From Ruminiclostridium sp. (GTDB lineage: Bacteria; Bacillota; Clostridia; Oscillospirales; Ruminococcaceae): a stretch of 63,920 bases of DNA. Below are positions 8,536 through 16,553 of this stretch, piece by piece (positions within the stretch are counted from its first letter, which is position 1; every line of letters starts with the position of its first letter). The notes below the pieces were generated by a model. It searched no databases. It saw only the letters and a list, made by a program, of their open reading frames with translations, and was not told the DNA's origin. Position numbers and translations under genes: made by a program. The stretch covers positions 1 to 63,920 of the forward strand of contig JAGALB010000008.1 in assembly GCA_017625405.1 (NCBI GenBank). Direction: 5' to 3'.

Positions 8536-9177
8536 TTATTCCTTTTCTATTATTCTGCATAAATCAGCATTTATCTCTTCTATTGTTCTCGGATTGTCGC
8601 CTTTATTGCAGGGTATTATTATCCAGCCGTCACGGCTTGCAACGTATAAGGCAGCTTCACGGCAGGCTTTCAGGAAATCCACATTCTGTTCGTGAATATC
8701 CTTTTTGCTTTCGTCGCCGTCATAGCGTGCGGAAAGAAGCTTCTGGGAGATTTCGACGGGCATGTCCAGGAAAACCGTCTTATCGGGTCTGGGAAGCCCC
8801 ATTTTTCCATATTCGAAATCATAAAGCCAGTCAAGGTAGCTGTCCCATTCGCTTTTCTGAAGCTTTGTCATCTGATAGATGGCGTTTGAGGTGGTATATC
8901 TTGCGGAGATAACGGGTGCGCCGCTTTCGTAAAGCTCCTGCCAGTGTGTCTTGAAGCTTGTGTAGCGGTCGACAGCGTAGATTGCACTTGCGGAATATGC
9001 GCTTGCGGAAGGATTTTCTTCGTGGAATTTTCCTGCCAGATAATCGCTTACGATTTTACCGCTGTTAGTATTATAATAAGGGAAGGTGATAAAATGTGCG
9101 TCGGTAAATTTTTCTTTCAGCATTTCAAACTGTGTGGATTTTCCGCATCCGTCAAGTCCGTCAATTACGAAAAGCAC
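8536..9177 (-). CDS. tmk: Thymidylate kinase family protein
   Basis: Phosphorylates dTMP to dTDP with ATP. The P-loop GLDGCGKST is at about residues 7-15. AIYAVDRYTSF and the later SARYTTSNAIYQMTKL correspond to the DR-Y substrate region, though the DRY/F block is diverged from classical Tmk. Length is about 213 residues. GTG at 9186 overlaps the AAGGAG site, so the GTG at 9177, eight bases away, is preferred. It is the first gene of the minus-strand run that continues to ksgA. A related deoxynucleoside kinase role cannot be excluded. Confidence 0.8.
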   Translation of the reverse strand: MLFVIDGLDGCGKSTQFEMLKEKFTDAHFITFPYYNTNSGKIVSDYLAGKFHEENPSASAYSASAIYAVDRYTSFKTHWQELYESGAPVISARYTTSNAIYQMTKLQKSEWDSYLDWLYDFEYGKMGLPRPDKTVFLDMPVEISQKLLSARYDGDESKKDIHEQNVDFLKACREAALYVASRDGWIIIPCNKGDNPRTIEEINADLCRIIEKE

Positions 9178-9213
9178 CTGAAACACTCCTTTTTAAACAT
9201 AATATATCAGTTT

Positions 9214-9242
9214 ATTGTAGCATATTTGAGAAAAATAGTCAA
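9214..9242 (-). promoter_or_regulatory. Sigma-A promoter for the tmk-led minus-strand run
   Basis: On the minus strand TTGACT (9242-9237) and TACAAT (9219-9214) are 17 bases apart, and TGC before TACAAT gives an extended -10. The tmk ribosome site follows about 25 bases on. Confidence 0.75.
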
Positions 9243-9268
9243 GTACGGTAACGTAGGGGGGCTAAAAA

Positions 9269-9392
9269 GCAGGGACAGGGTGAAGCGGCACGCATAACTT
9301 TTGTGTATTAAAACATTTTGCTTATCCCTGCCGTTTTGCTTTTCCGACAGAGCAGATTTTTTAAAAGGCAGGGACAGGGTGAAGCGGCACGC
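9269..9392 (+). repeat. 25-bp direct repeat pair before the CDF gene
   Basis: The 25 bases at 9269-9293 (GCAGGGACAGGG, then TGAAGCGGCACGC) recur exactly at 9368-9392. The motif looks like a variant of the GGCAGG...GGCACGCC family. Between them, 9334-9345 contains the inverted core CCCTGCCG. The second copy ends four bases before the operator palindrome. Confidence 0.75.
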
Positions 9393-9395
9393 TTC

Positions 9396-9416
9396 ATGTT
9401 AGTTATTGACTAACAT
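9396..9416 (+). promoter_or_regulatory. Candidate operator: 21-bp palindrome over the CDF -35 box
   Basis: Perfect 8-base arms ATGTTAGT (9396-9403) and ACTAACAT (9409-9416) flank TATTG. The palindrome covers the -35 hexamer (9406-9411), a typical repressor position. The GTTAG/CTAAC half-sites recall DtxR- or MarR-type operators. No regulator gene is nearby, so its identity is open. Confidence 0.65.
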
Positions 9417-9435
9417 TATAGTTTTGTGTTATATT
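9406..9435 (+). promoter_or_regulatory. Promoter of the CDF exporter gene
   Basis: TTGACT at 9406-9411 with TTATAT (9429-9434, 17-base spacer) or TATATT (9430-9435). The start codon at 9466 is preceded by GGAGG (9453-9457). Confidence 0.7.
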
Positions 9436-9465
9436 AATCAAAACCGACAAACGGAGGTATGACAA

Positions 9466-10632
9466 ATGATATCGCTTCTTTCGAGAATTTTCATAAAGGA
9501 TTATAAAAACGTCACTGACCCTGCTGTCCGCAGAGGTTACGGTATGCTTACGGGAATAATGGGCATAGTGCTGAATCTCCTGTTATTCGGCGGAAAGCTT
9601 TTCGCAGGTATTATAACAGGTGCGATTTCCGTAACCGCAGACGCATTCAACAACCTTTCTGATGCGGGTACATCGGTTATTTCCATGGTGGGTATAAAGC
9701 TTGCAGGCAGACCCGCCGACAAGGAACATCCCTTCGGCCACGGCAGAATGGAGTATGTGGCGGGACTTGCGGTAGCTGCGGTTATCCTGATAATGGGTTA
9801 TGAACTTGGCAAAGACAGTATAATCAAGATTTTCAATCCCGAAGAGGTTACCTTCAACGTGGTTTCGCTGATAATTCTCGGTGCCTCGGTGCTGGTTAAA
9901 TTCTATATCTGCCTCTACAACAGAAAGATAGGAAAGCTTGTGAATTCTCCTGCAATGAAAGCCACTGCCGTAGACAGCCTTTCTGACTGCATATCAACCG
10001 CTGCGGTTATTGCAGGCCTTGTTGTATATGAAATATTCAGCGTCAATATTGACGGTTACGTAGGTATACTTGTTGCGTTATTCATTTTCAAGGCAGGCTT
10101 TGAAGCCGCGAAGGAAAGCCTCACCCCCCTTATCGGCGAACGCCCTGACAGCGATTATGTAAAGGAAATTGAAAGCACGGTAATGGGCTATGAGGGAATT
10201 ATCGGAATCCATGACCTTATCGTTCACAATTACGGTGTAGGCTCGAACATCATTTCTCTTCATGCGGAAGTTCCCTCGGAAATGGGATTTATGGAGGCTC
10301 ATGAGCTGATTGACGTAATCGAGAATGACCTGAAGGAAAAATATGCCGCTGTGGCTACTGTACATATGGACCCTGTGGAAACTACCAATGAAACTGCACG
10401 TAAATACAAGGAGCTTGTAAAAAGCTTTATTTCGGAAATCAGCCCTGAAATTTCCATGCATGATTTCCGCATGACCGATGGCGTGAAGAACCGCAACCTT
10501 ATTTTTGATGTGGTAGTTCCTTACAAATTCAGAATGAATGATAATGCCATAAAGGCACTTATCTGTGAAAAAATAAAGCGTGAAGATGAAAATCTCAACG
10601 CAGTTATCACAATTGATAAGGAAATGGCATAA
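9466..10632 (+). CDS. Cation diffusion facilitator exporter, Mn(II)-type metal site
   Basis: A 388-residue CDF protein with six N-terminal transmembrane helices and a cytoplasmic domain from about residue 215. The transport site reads N62-x3-D66 in helix 2 (TADAFNNLSDAG) and D170-x3-D174 in helix 5 (ATAVDSLSDC). This N-D/D-D pattern is that of manganese exporters such as pneumococcal MntE; zinc members use HxxxD in helix 5. Manganese export is therefore inferred, though Fe(II) is possible. HPFGHGRMEYVAGL is the family's conserved loop. The C-terminal part carries HDLIVHNYGVG and HAEVP, the usual dimerising domain. It stands alone, with its own operator-bearing promoter, and the cloverleaf element starts at the base after its stop codon. 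Confidence 0.9.
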   Translation: MISLLSRIFIKDYKNVTDPAVRRGYGMLTGIMGIVLNLLLFGGKLFAGIITGAISVTADAFNNLSDAGTSVISMVGIKLAGRPADKEHPFGHGRMEYVAGLAVAAVILIMGYELGKDSIIKIFNPEEVTFNVVSLIILGASVLVKFYICLYNRKIGKLVNSPAMKATAVDSLSDCISTAAVIAGLVVYEIFSVNIDGYVGILVALFIFKAGFEAAKESLTPLIGERPDSDYVKEIESTVMGYEGIIGIHDLIVHNYGVGSNIISLHAEVPSEMGFMEAHELIDVIENDLKEKYAAVATVHMDPVETTNETARKYKELVKSFISEISPEISMHDFRMTDGVKNRNLIFDVVVPYKFRMNDNAIKALICEKIKREDENLNAVITIDKEMA

Positions 10633-10744
10633 GGCGACACACGTGCTTTTTCTGCGGCTTTGCCGCAGAAAAAGCAAACCGCCGGCAGCATCTTCGATGC
10701 TGCCGGCGGTTGTTTTTGCAGTACTGCAAAAACCGTGTGTCGCC
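10633..10744. repeat. 112-bp perfect cloverleaf element: closing stem plus three hairpins
   Basis: An 11-bp closing stem (10633-10643 with 10734-10744) encloses three back-to-back hairpins. Hairpin 1 has a 14-bp stem (10645-10658 with 10662-10675) and loop TTT. Hairpin 2 has a 16-bp stem (10677-10692 with 10696-10711) and a TTC loop. Hairpin 3 is a 22-base palindrome (10712-10722 with 10723-10733). Every pairing is exact. Outside loops, only 10644 and 10676 are unpaired. It begins right after the CDF stop codon. It has no terminal T run, so it is not a standard terminator. Possible natures are a non-autonomous mobile element, a structured RNA 3' end, or a protein-binding DNA cruciform. Confidence 0.9.
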
Positions 10745-10778
10745 GTGTATTTATGCACCCGAGGGATTATTTTTTGCC

Positions 10779-10822
10779 GCAGCAGCTTCTGCCCGCAATA
10801 CTTCACAGGAATAAGCTGCTGC
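10779..10822. repeat. Inverted repeat downstream of the cloverleaf
   Basis: GCAGCAGCTT (10779-10788) and AAGCTGCTGC (10813-10822) are perfect 10-base arms around a 24-base loop. It may belong to the same element as the cloverleaf 35 bases upstream. The rest of 10745-10924 shows no gene. Confidence 0.6.
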
Positions 10823-10924
10823 ATTTTCTGCGTATGCAGTCTGTAAAATATATGCAACGTAAACGAAAATAATTACCGTTTTTTTAAATTTAGCATAAAA
10901 AGGGAGAAATTCAAGTAATTTTCA

Positions 10925-10953
10925 TTGCTATTTTGTCGGAATTATGTTATACT
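10925..10953 (+). promoter_or_regulatory. Promoter of the sugar-phosphate transferase gene
   Basis: TTGCTA (10925-10930), a 17-base spacer and an extended -10, TGTTATACT ending at 10953. AAGGAG follows at 10971-10976. Confidence 0.65.
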
Positions 10954-10983
10954 TTAGCCATAACGTCCGAAAGGAGCGATATG

Positions 10984-12390
10984 ATGTTCAGAACACCACG
11001 CACAGGAACTAATGTCAAACGTCTTGTTATCTTCCTGAATGCGCTTTTCAATACATTATTATATACATCAATCTTTGCCTTTGTGTGGGAGGAATATTAC
11101 AACCCTCCGCTTAATAATATGGGCTTTTTCAAAAACGGTAATATTATTCTCTATTTCATCTATGCGGTAATCTACTTTATCCTTGTTGAAATGTACGGCG
11201 GCTTCAGGATAGGAAGTCTGAGAATTACCGACTCGGTATTCACTCAGGTGATAACAGTAACCCTCACCGACGGTATTGCTTATCTTCTTATGTGCCTTAT
11301 TGCCAGACGTATACTTAATCCGCTGATACTTATTGCGACACTTCCTGTGGTTGTGTGTGTGACACTTCTTTGGAGCGTATACATACACCGCAATTTCGCA
11401 AGATTGTTCCCGCCCAAGAAGATGATTCTCGTGTACGCAAACAAATCCGCCCGTTCTCTTGTGTATAAGATGAGCAAGCGCTATGATAAGTTCATTATCT
11501 GTGCCGCAATCAATGTGGATGAAGGCTTTGAAAGGATTTCCCGTGAAATTCTGAATTTTGATGCTGTTGTAATCTGCGATACGGAAAACCGTATCAGAAA
11601 TGATATTCTCAAATTCTGCTTCAAGCATAAAATCGTTACATATGTAACCCCGAAGATTTCCGATATTATAATCAGAGGCTCGGAGGAACTGCATATTCTG
11701 GATACTCCGTTGCTGGTGAGTCGTAATTTCGGCGCAAAGATGGAGCAGAGAATCATAAAGAGAGCTTTTGATTTTGTGGTATCTCTTATTGCGCTGATTG
11801 TGCTTTCTCCGTTCCTGCTTATAACCGCAATCGCAGTAAAGGCATATGACGGCGGTCCTGCAATATACAAGCAGAAGCGTCTTACTTACGGTGGAAAGGA
11901 ATTTTATCTCTATAAATTCCGTTCGATGGTGGTTGATGCGGAAAAGGACGGCAAGGCAAGACTTGCGGCACAGGGCGACAGCAGAATCACACCTGTGGGC
12001 GAGTTTATCCGTAAGACAAGACTGGATGAGCTTCCTCAGCTTATAAATATTCTTAAAGGCGAAATGTCAATTGTCGGTCCCAGACCCGAGCGTCCCGAAA
12101 TAGCAAAGGAATATGAGGAAACAATTCCCGAATTCAGCTTCCGCCTTAATGCCAAGGCAGGCCTTACAGGCTATGCACAGGTTATGGGCAAGTATAACAC
12201 CACACCTTATGACAAGCTGAAGATGGACCTTATCTATATTGAGAATTTCTCGATTTTACTTGACCTTAAGATTATGTTCATGACCATACGCACTATCTTT
12301 GAAAAGGAAAGCACCGAGGGTATCGACGAATCGGCACTTAACGCAATGGATATGAGCTATAAGGAAACAGAAGAAAAAGTGACAGTTTAA
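10984..12390 (+). CDS. Polyprenyl-phosphate sugar-1-phosphate transferase (bacterial sugar transferase family)
   Basis: A monotopic phosphoglycosyl transferase that loads the first sugar phosphate onto undecaprenyl phosphate, starting a surface polysaccharide unit. The N-terminal half holds about four hydrophobic helices and a Rossmann-like linker. The C-terminal catalytic domain begins at AFDFVVSLIALIVLSPFLL and contains KQKRLTYGGKEFYLYKFRSM, RKTRLDELPQLINILKGEMS and VGPRPERPE, with the Asp-Glu pair of LDEL as catalytic core. Length is about 468 residues. ATG codons at 10981 and 10984 lie four and seven bases after AAGGAG; the second is chosen. No other glycan genes are adjacent, so the sugar is unknown. 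Its promoter lies upstream and a terminator-bearing repeat downstream, so it looks monocistronic. Confidence 0.9.
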   Translation: MFRTPRTGTNVKRLVIFLNALFNTLLYTSIFAFVWEEYYNPPLNNMGFFKNGNIILYFIYAVIYFILVEMYGGFRIGSLRITDSVFTQVITVTLTDGIAYLLMCLIARRILNPLILIATLPVVVCVTLLWSVYIHRNFARLFPPKKMILVYANKSARSLVYKMSKRYDKFIICAAINVDEGFERISREILNFDAVVICDTENRIRNDILKFCFKHKIVTYVTPKISDIIIRGSEELHILDTPLLVSRNFGAKMEQRIIKRAFDFVVSLIALIVLSPFLLITAIAVKAYDGGPAIYKQKRLTYGGKEFYLYKFRSMVVDAEKDGKARLAAQGDSRITPVGEFIRKTRLDELPQLINILKGEMSIVGPRPERPEIAKEYEETIPEFSFRLNAKAGLTGYAQVMGKYNTTPYDKLKMDLIYIENFSILLDLKIMFMTIRTIFEKESTEGIDESALNAMDMSYKETEEKVTV

Positions 12391-12430
12391 AAGGACAGCC
12401 TGCCGTGTCCGTCATATAATAGTTTTTAAT

Positions 12431-12500
12431 CCCGCCGTTTTGCAACTGCGGGATTAATCGTTTCTTATAAAAGGCAGGAACTGCCAAAGGCGGCACGCCT
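12431..12500 (+). repeat. GGCAGGAAYTGCC-family dispersed repeat, copy B (full form)
   Basis: Order of blocks: CCCGCCGTTTT, GCAACTGCGGGATTAA, CGTTTCTTATAAAAGGC, AGGAACTGCC, AAAGGCGGCACGCC. The reverse complement of 37313-37380 follows the same order. CCCGC/GCGGG can pair as one stem and GGCAG/CTGCC as another. Confidence 0.75.
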
Positions 12501-12518
12501 TGCCGCTTTTTTATTTTT
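12490..12518 (+). terminator. Intrinsic terminator after the sugar transferase gene
   Basis: GCGGCA (12490-12495), loop CGCCT, TGCCGC (12501-12506), followed by TTTTTTATTTTT. It reuses the 3' end of repeat copy B. The remaining gap to rpoB is AT-rich, with an 8-base-arm inverted repeat at 12544-12568. Confidence 0.7.
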
Positions 12519-12618
12519 ACTACAAATTTCTTTGTTTTCCGACATTATATATTTAAATTGTATATAATTACGCACAAAAACACCTATGGATTTTATTTTA
12601 TTTTTTCCAAAAATATAC

Positions 12619-12647
12619 TTGACAAATTCCTTGACTTGTTATATAAT
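12619..12647 (+). promoter_or_regulatory. Consensus sigma-A promoter of rpoBC
   Basis: TTGACA (12619-12624), 17 bases, TATAAT (12642-12647): both hexamers perfect. About 80 bases of leader precede the start codon. A weaker -10-like TATAAT at 12563-12568 lies upstream with a poor -35. Confidence 0.85.
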
Positions 12648-12732
12648 AAAATACTGAATTATAATGGACTTATTAACGAAAACTGGGAAAAAAGCCAATG
12701 TTTTTCAAAAATTTAAGGAGTGATTTAAGCCA

Positions 12733-15700
12733 ATGGTGAATGTTAAGCCGGTGCAGTTGGGTAATACTACCCGAATGAGTTTTTCCAAGATTAATGAGGT
12801 TATCGATATGCCGAACCTCATCGAAATCCAGAAAAATTCGTACAAATGGTTCCTTGAAGAAGGTATTAAGGAAGTATTCAACGATATTTCTTCTATTACC
12901 GATTCAAACGGCAAGCTTGTTCTTAGCTTCGTGGACTACAGGATTGATGAAAATCCCAAGTACACAATTGAAGAATGCAAGGAAAGAGATGTAACCTATG
13001 CAGCTCCATTAAGAGTAAAGGCTCATCTGCGTAATGAAGAAACAGGCGAAGTTGCCGAAAGTGAAATCTTCATGGGCGATTTCCCGCTTATGACAGACAG
13101 CGGTACTTTCGTAATCAACGGTGCTGAACGTGTTATCGTATCACAGCTCGTACGTTCTCCCGGCGTTTACTATGGCTTTGACTATGATAAGACAGGTAAG
13201 AAGCTGTTCACGTCACAGGTTATTCCTAACCGTGGTGCATGGCTCGAATACGAAATGGACTCCAATGATGTATTCTATGTTCGTATCGACAAGAACAGAA
13301 AGATTCCTGCAACTACTTTAATCCGTGCCCTCGGCAAGGGTACAGACGAAGAGCTTATACAGCTTTTCGGCGAGGATGAACGTATCCAGCAGACAATAAC
13401 CCAGAAGGACTCTACCAAGAATATGGAAGAGGCCCTGCTTGAGGTTTACAAGAAATTAAGACCCGGTGAACCCCCCACGGTTGAATCCGCACAGGGTCAC
13501 TTAAATAACCTTTTCTTTGACGCAAAGCGTTATGACCTCTCTCGTTTCGGACGCTACAAGTTCAACAAGAAGCTTGGTGTTTCCGGACGTATCATCGGCC
13601 ATAAGCTCATGCGTCCCGTTGCCAACCCCCTTACAGGCGAAATCATGGCTGAAATCGGTGAAGTTATCTCCACTGACAAGGGCTTTGAAATCGAACAGGC
13701 AGGTGTAGGCGAAGTATTCCTTGATGTTGAAGGCAGAGAGATAAAGGTTATCGGTAACCAGATGGTTGATATTGCTCCTTATTTTGAAGAGGATATCGAC
13801 TTTGAGGCTCTCGGTATCAATGAAAAGGTATTTTTCCCCGCATTAAAGGAAATTCTCGACGAATATGATTCCAGAGAAGAAATTGAGGAACAGCTCAGAC
13901 TCAGAGCAGACGACCTCGTTCCCAAGCATATTACTCTTGACGATATCTTTGCAAGCGTAAGCTATTTCATCAACCTCTGCGAAGGCGTAGGTCAGGTTGA
14001 CGATATCGACCACTTAGGTAACAGACGTATCCGTTCCGTAGGCGAACTCCTTCAGAACCAGTTCAGAATCGGTTTCACAAGAATGGAACGTGTTATCCGT
14101 GAACGTATCGGCTTACAGCAGGATACAGACAAGATTTCCCTCAATACACTGGTAAATATCAGACCTGTTGTGGCTGCTATCAAGGAATTCTTCGGTTCAT
14201 CTCCTCTTTCTCAGTTCATGGACCAGAACAACCCCCTTGCAGAGCTTACCCACAAGAGAAGACTTTCTGCCCTCGGTCCCGGCGGTCTTTCCCGTGACAG
14301 AGCGGGCTTCGAAGTACGAGACGTACACTACTCCCACTACGGACGTATGTGTCCTATCGAAACTCCTGAAGGTCCTAACATCGGTCTTATTTCCTATCTT
14401 GCATCCTTTGCAAGAATCAACAAGTACGGTTTTATCGAAACTCCCTACCGTAAGGTTGACAAGGCAACAGGAAAGGTTCTCGATGATGTTGTTTACATGA
14501 CAGCTGACGTTGAAGACCTCTATACAATCGCACAGGCGAACGAACCCCTTGATGAAAACGGACATTTCGTAAGAGCGCGTGTAACTGCACGCCGCAGAGA
14601 TGAAATCCTTGAAGTAAACCGTGACAGCGTTGACTACATGGACGTATCTCCTAAGATGGTAGTTTCCGTTGCTACTGCTATGATTCCTTTCCTTGAAAAC
14701 GACGACGCAAACCGTGCGTTGATGGGATCAAACATGCAGCGTCAGGCTGTTCCGCTGCTTGTTACCGAGTCACCTGTTGTTGGTACCGGTATGGAATACA
14801 AGGCTGCTGTTGACTCAGGCGTATGCGTACTTGCCAAGGAAGACGGTGTAGTTTCCAAGGTAAGCGCAGATGAAATTGTTATCCGTGACGAACTCGGTCA
14901 GGATCACAAGTACAAGCTCATCAAGTTCAAGAGAAGCAACCAGGGTACCTGCGTAAACCAGCGCCCCATTGTTTCCAAGGGTGACGTTGTAAAGGCAGGC
15001 ACAGTAATCGCTGACGGTCCTGCTACAAGCCAGGGTGAAATCTCCCTCGGTAAGAACGCACTTATCGGCTTTATGACCTGGGAAGGTTATAACTACGAAG
15101 ACGCCGTTCTTATCAATGAAAAGTTAGTTTATAATGATGTATACACATCTATCCATATTGAAGAATACGAACTCGAATGCCGTGATACAAAGCTCGGACC
15201 GGAAGAAATCACAAGAGACATCCCCAACCTCGGCGATGACGCTCTCAAGGATCTGGACGAAAGAGGTATCATCCGTATCGGTGCGGAAGTTCACTCCGGC
15301 GATATTCTCGTAGGTAAGGTTGCACCCAAGGGCGAAACCGAGCTTACAGCTGAAGAAAGACTTCTCCGTGCAATCTTCGGTGAAAAGGCAAGAGAAGTAC
15401 GTGACAGCTCACTCCGTGTACCTCATGGTGAAAGCGGCGTAATCGTAGACGTAAAGGTATTCACAAGAGAAAACTGCGATGAGCTTGCAGCAGGCGTAAA
15501 CATGGTTGTACGCTGCTACATCGCTCAGAAGCGTAAGATCTCCGTAGGTGACAAGATGGCGGGTCGTCACGGTAACAAAGGTGTCGTTTCCCGTATCCTT
15601 CACCAGGAAGACATGCCCTTCCTCCCCGACGGTACACCTCTTGACATCGTGCTTAACCCTCTGGGCGTACCTTCCCGTATGAACATCGGTCAGGTTCTCG

Positions 15701-16494
15701 AAGTTCACTTAGGCTACGCTGCAAAGGCTCTCGGCTGGAAGATCATGACTCCCGTATTTGACGGCGCACACGAAGAAGATATCAGACAGTGCTTTGCTAT
15801 GGCTGACGAACAGCGTGAAAACTATGTAGGCAAGGACGGTCCCGAAATCGACTTCTCCAAGATTCCTATGACACAGGAAGCTAAGACACAGCTTATCGAC
15901 GGACGTACAGGTGAAAAGTTCGACAGCCTCGTAACCGTTGGTTATATGTACTACCTCAAGCTTCACCACCTTGTTGACGACAAGATTCACGCACGTTCCA
16001 CAGGTCCTTACTCACTGGTAACACAGCAGCCTCTCGGCGGTAAGGCTCAGTTCGGCGGTCAGCGTTTCGGTGAAATGGAAGTATGGGCTCTTGAAGCTTA
16101 CGGCGCAGCTTACACTCTCCAGGAAATCCTCACTGTTAAGTCTGACGACGTTGTAGGACGTGTAAAGACATATGAAGCAATCGTAAAGGGCGAAAACGTT
16201 CCGAAGCCCGGCGTTCCCGAATCCTTCAAGGTTCTTATCAAGGAACTCCAGTCCCTCGGTCTTGACGTTAAGGTTCTTGACGAAAACCAGGAAGAAATCG
16301 ACCTTAAGCAGACATTCGACGACGACGATATGGGTACAGTAAGCCCTGACGAATTCGAATACGTTGCCGATGACAGCGAAATTGATTCTGCATTTATTCC
16401 CGAAGAAGTTGACGATTTCGGCATGGAAGATGACGACGGCTTTGATGACGGCGACATCTATGATGACGATGACTCCTTTGATGAAGAAGAATAA
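12733..16494 (+). CDS. rpoB: DNA-directed RNA polymerase subunit beta
   Basis: Catalytic beta subunit of RNA polymerase, 1253 residues. The rifampicin-region sequence [26 protein letters not shown] is wild type at the positions matching E. coli D516, H526 and S531, so target-based rifampicin resistance is not predicted. The catalytic-region [12 protein letters not shown] and the C-terminal [19 protein letters not shown] are intact. The last 60 or so residues form a strongly acidic Asp/Glu tail, making it longer than B. subtilis RpoB (1193). AAGGAG lies 12 bases before the ATG. It forms an operon with rpoC and is not preceded by rplL here. Confidence 0.98.
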   Translation: MVNVKPVQLGNTTRMSFSKINEVIDMPNLIEIQKNSYKWFLEEGIKEVFNDISSITDSNGKLVLSFVDYRIDENPKYTIEECKERDVTYAAPLRVKAHLRNEETGEVAESEIFMGDFPLMTDSGTFVINGAERVIVSQLVRSPGVYYGFDYDKTGKKLFTSQVIPNRGAWLEYEMDSNDVFYVRIDKNRKIPATTLIRALGKGTDEELIQLFGEDERIQQTITQKDSTKNMEEALLEVYKKLRPGEPPTVESAQGHLNNLFFDAKRYDLSRFGRYKFNKKLGVSGRIIGHKLMRPVANPLTGEIMAEIGEVISTDKGFEIEQAGVGEVFLDVEGREIKVIGNQMVDIAPYFEEDIDFEALGINEKVFFPALKEILDEYDSREEIEEQLRLRADDLVPKHITLDDIFASVSYFINLCEGVGQVDDIDHLGNRRIRSVGELLQNQFRIGFTRMERVIRERIGLQQDTDKISLNTLVNIRPVVAAIKEFFGSSPLSQFMDQNNPLAELTHKRRLSALGPGGLSRDRAGFEVRDVHYSHYGRMCPIETPEGPNIGLISYLASFARINKYGFIETPYRKVDKATGKVLDDVVYMTADVEDLYTIAQANEPLDENGHFVRARVTARRRDEILEVNRDSVDYMDVSPKMVVSVATAMIPFLENDDANRALMGSNMQRQAVPLLVTESPVVGTGMEYKAAVDSGVCVLAKEDGVVSKVSADEIVIRDELGQDHKYKLIKFKRSNQGTCVNQRPIVSKGDVVKAGTVIADGPATSQGEISLGKNALIGFMTWEGYNYEDAVLINEKLVYNDVYTSIHIEEYELECRDTKLGPEEITRDIPNLGDDALKDLDERGIIRIGAEVHSGDILVGKVAPKGETELTAEERLLRAIFGEKAREVRDSSLRVPHGESGVIVDVKVFTRENCDELAAGVNMVVRCYIAQKRKISVGDKMAGRHGNKGVVSRILHQEDMPFLPDGTPLDIVLNPLGVPSRMNIGQVLEVHLGYAAKALGWKIMTPVFDGAHEEDIRQCFAMADEQRENYVGKDGPEIDFSKIPMTQEAKTQLIDGRTGEKFDSLVTVGYMYYLKLHHLVDDKIHARSTGPYSLVTQQPLGGKAQFGGQRFGEMEVWALEAYGAAYTLQEILTVKSDDVVGRVKTYEAIVKGENVPKPGVPESFKVLIKELQSLGLDVKVLDENQEEIDLKQTFDDDDMGTVSPDEFEYVADDSEIDSAFIPEEVDDFGMEDDDGFDDGDIYDDDDSFDEEE

Positions 16495-16553
16495 TTCCGT
16501 TACTGCGGTAATTCAAGGCAATCTGAACTTTAAAAGAATTGAGGTTTGTGAAA

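Noticed and set aside
10078-10857. Long minus-strand reading frame across the cloverleaf and the CDF gene
   Set aside because: Its sequence is the antisense of the CDF gene plus perfect palindromes, and no ribosome site or protein family supports it.
14190-14340. Possible rifampicin-resistance changes in rpoB
   Set aside because: All main resistance positions are wild type (matching E. coli D516, H526, S531).
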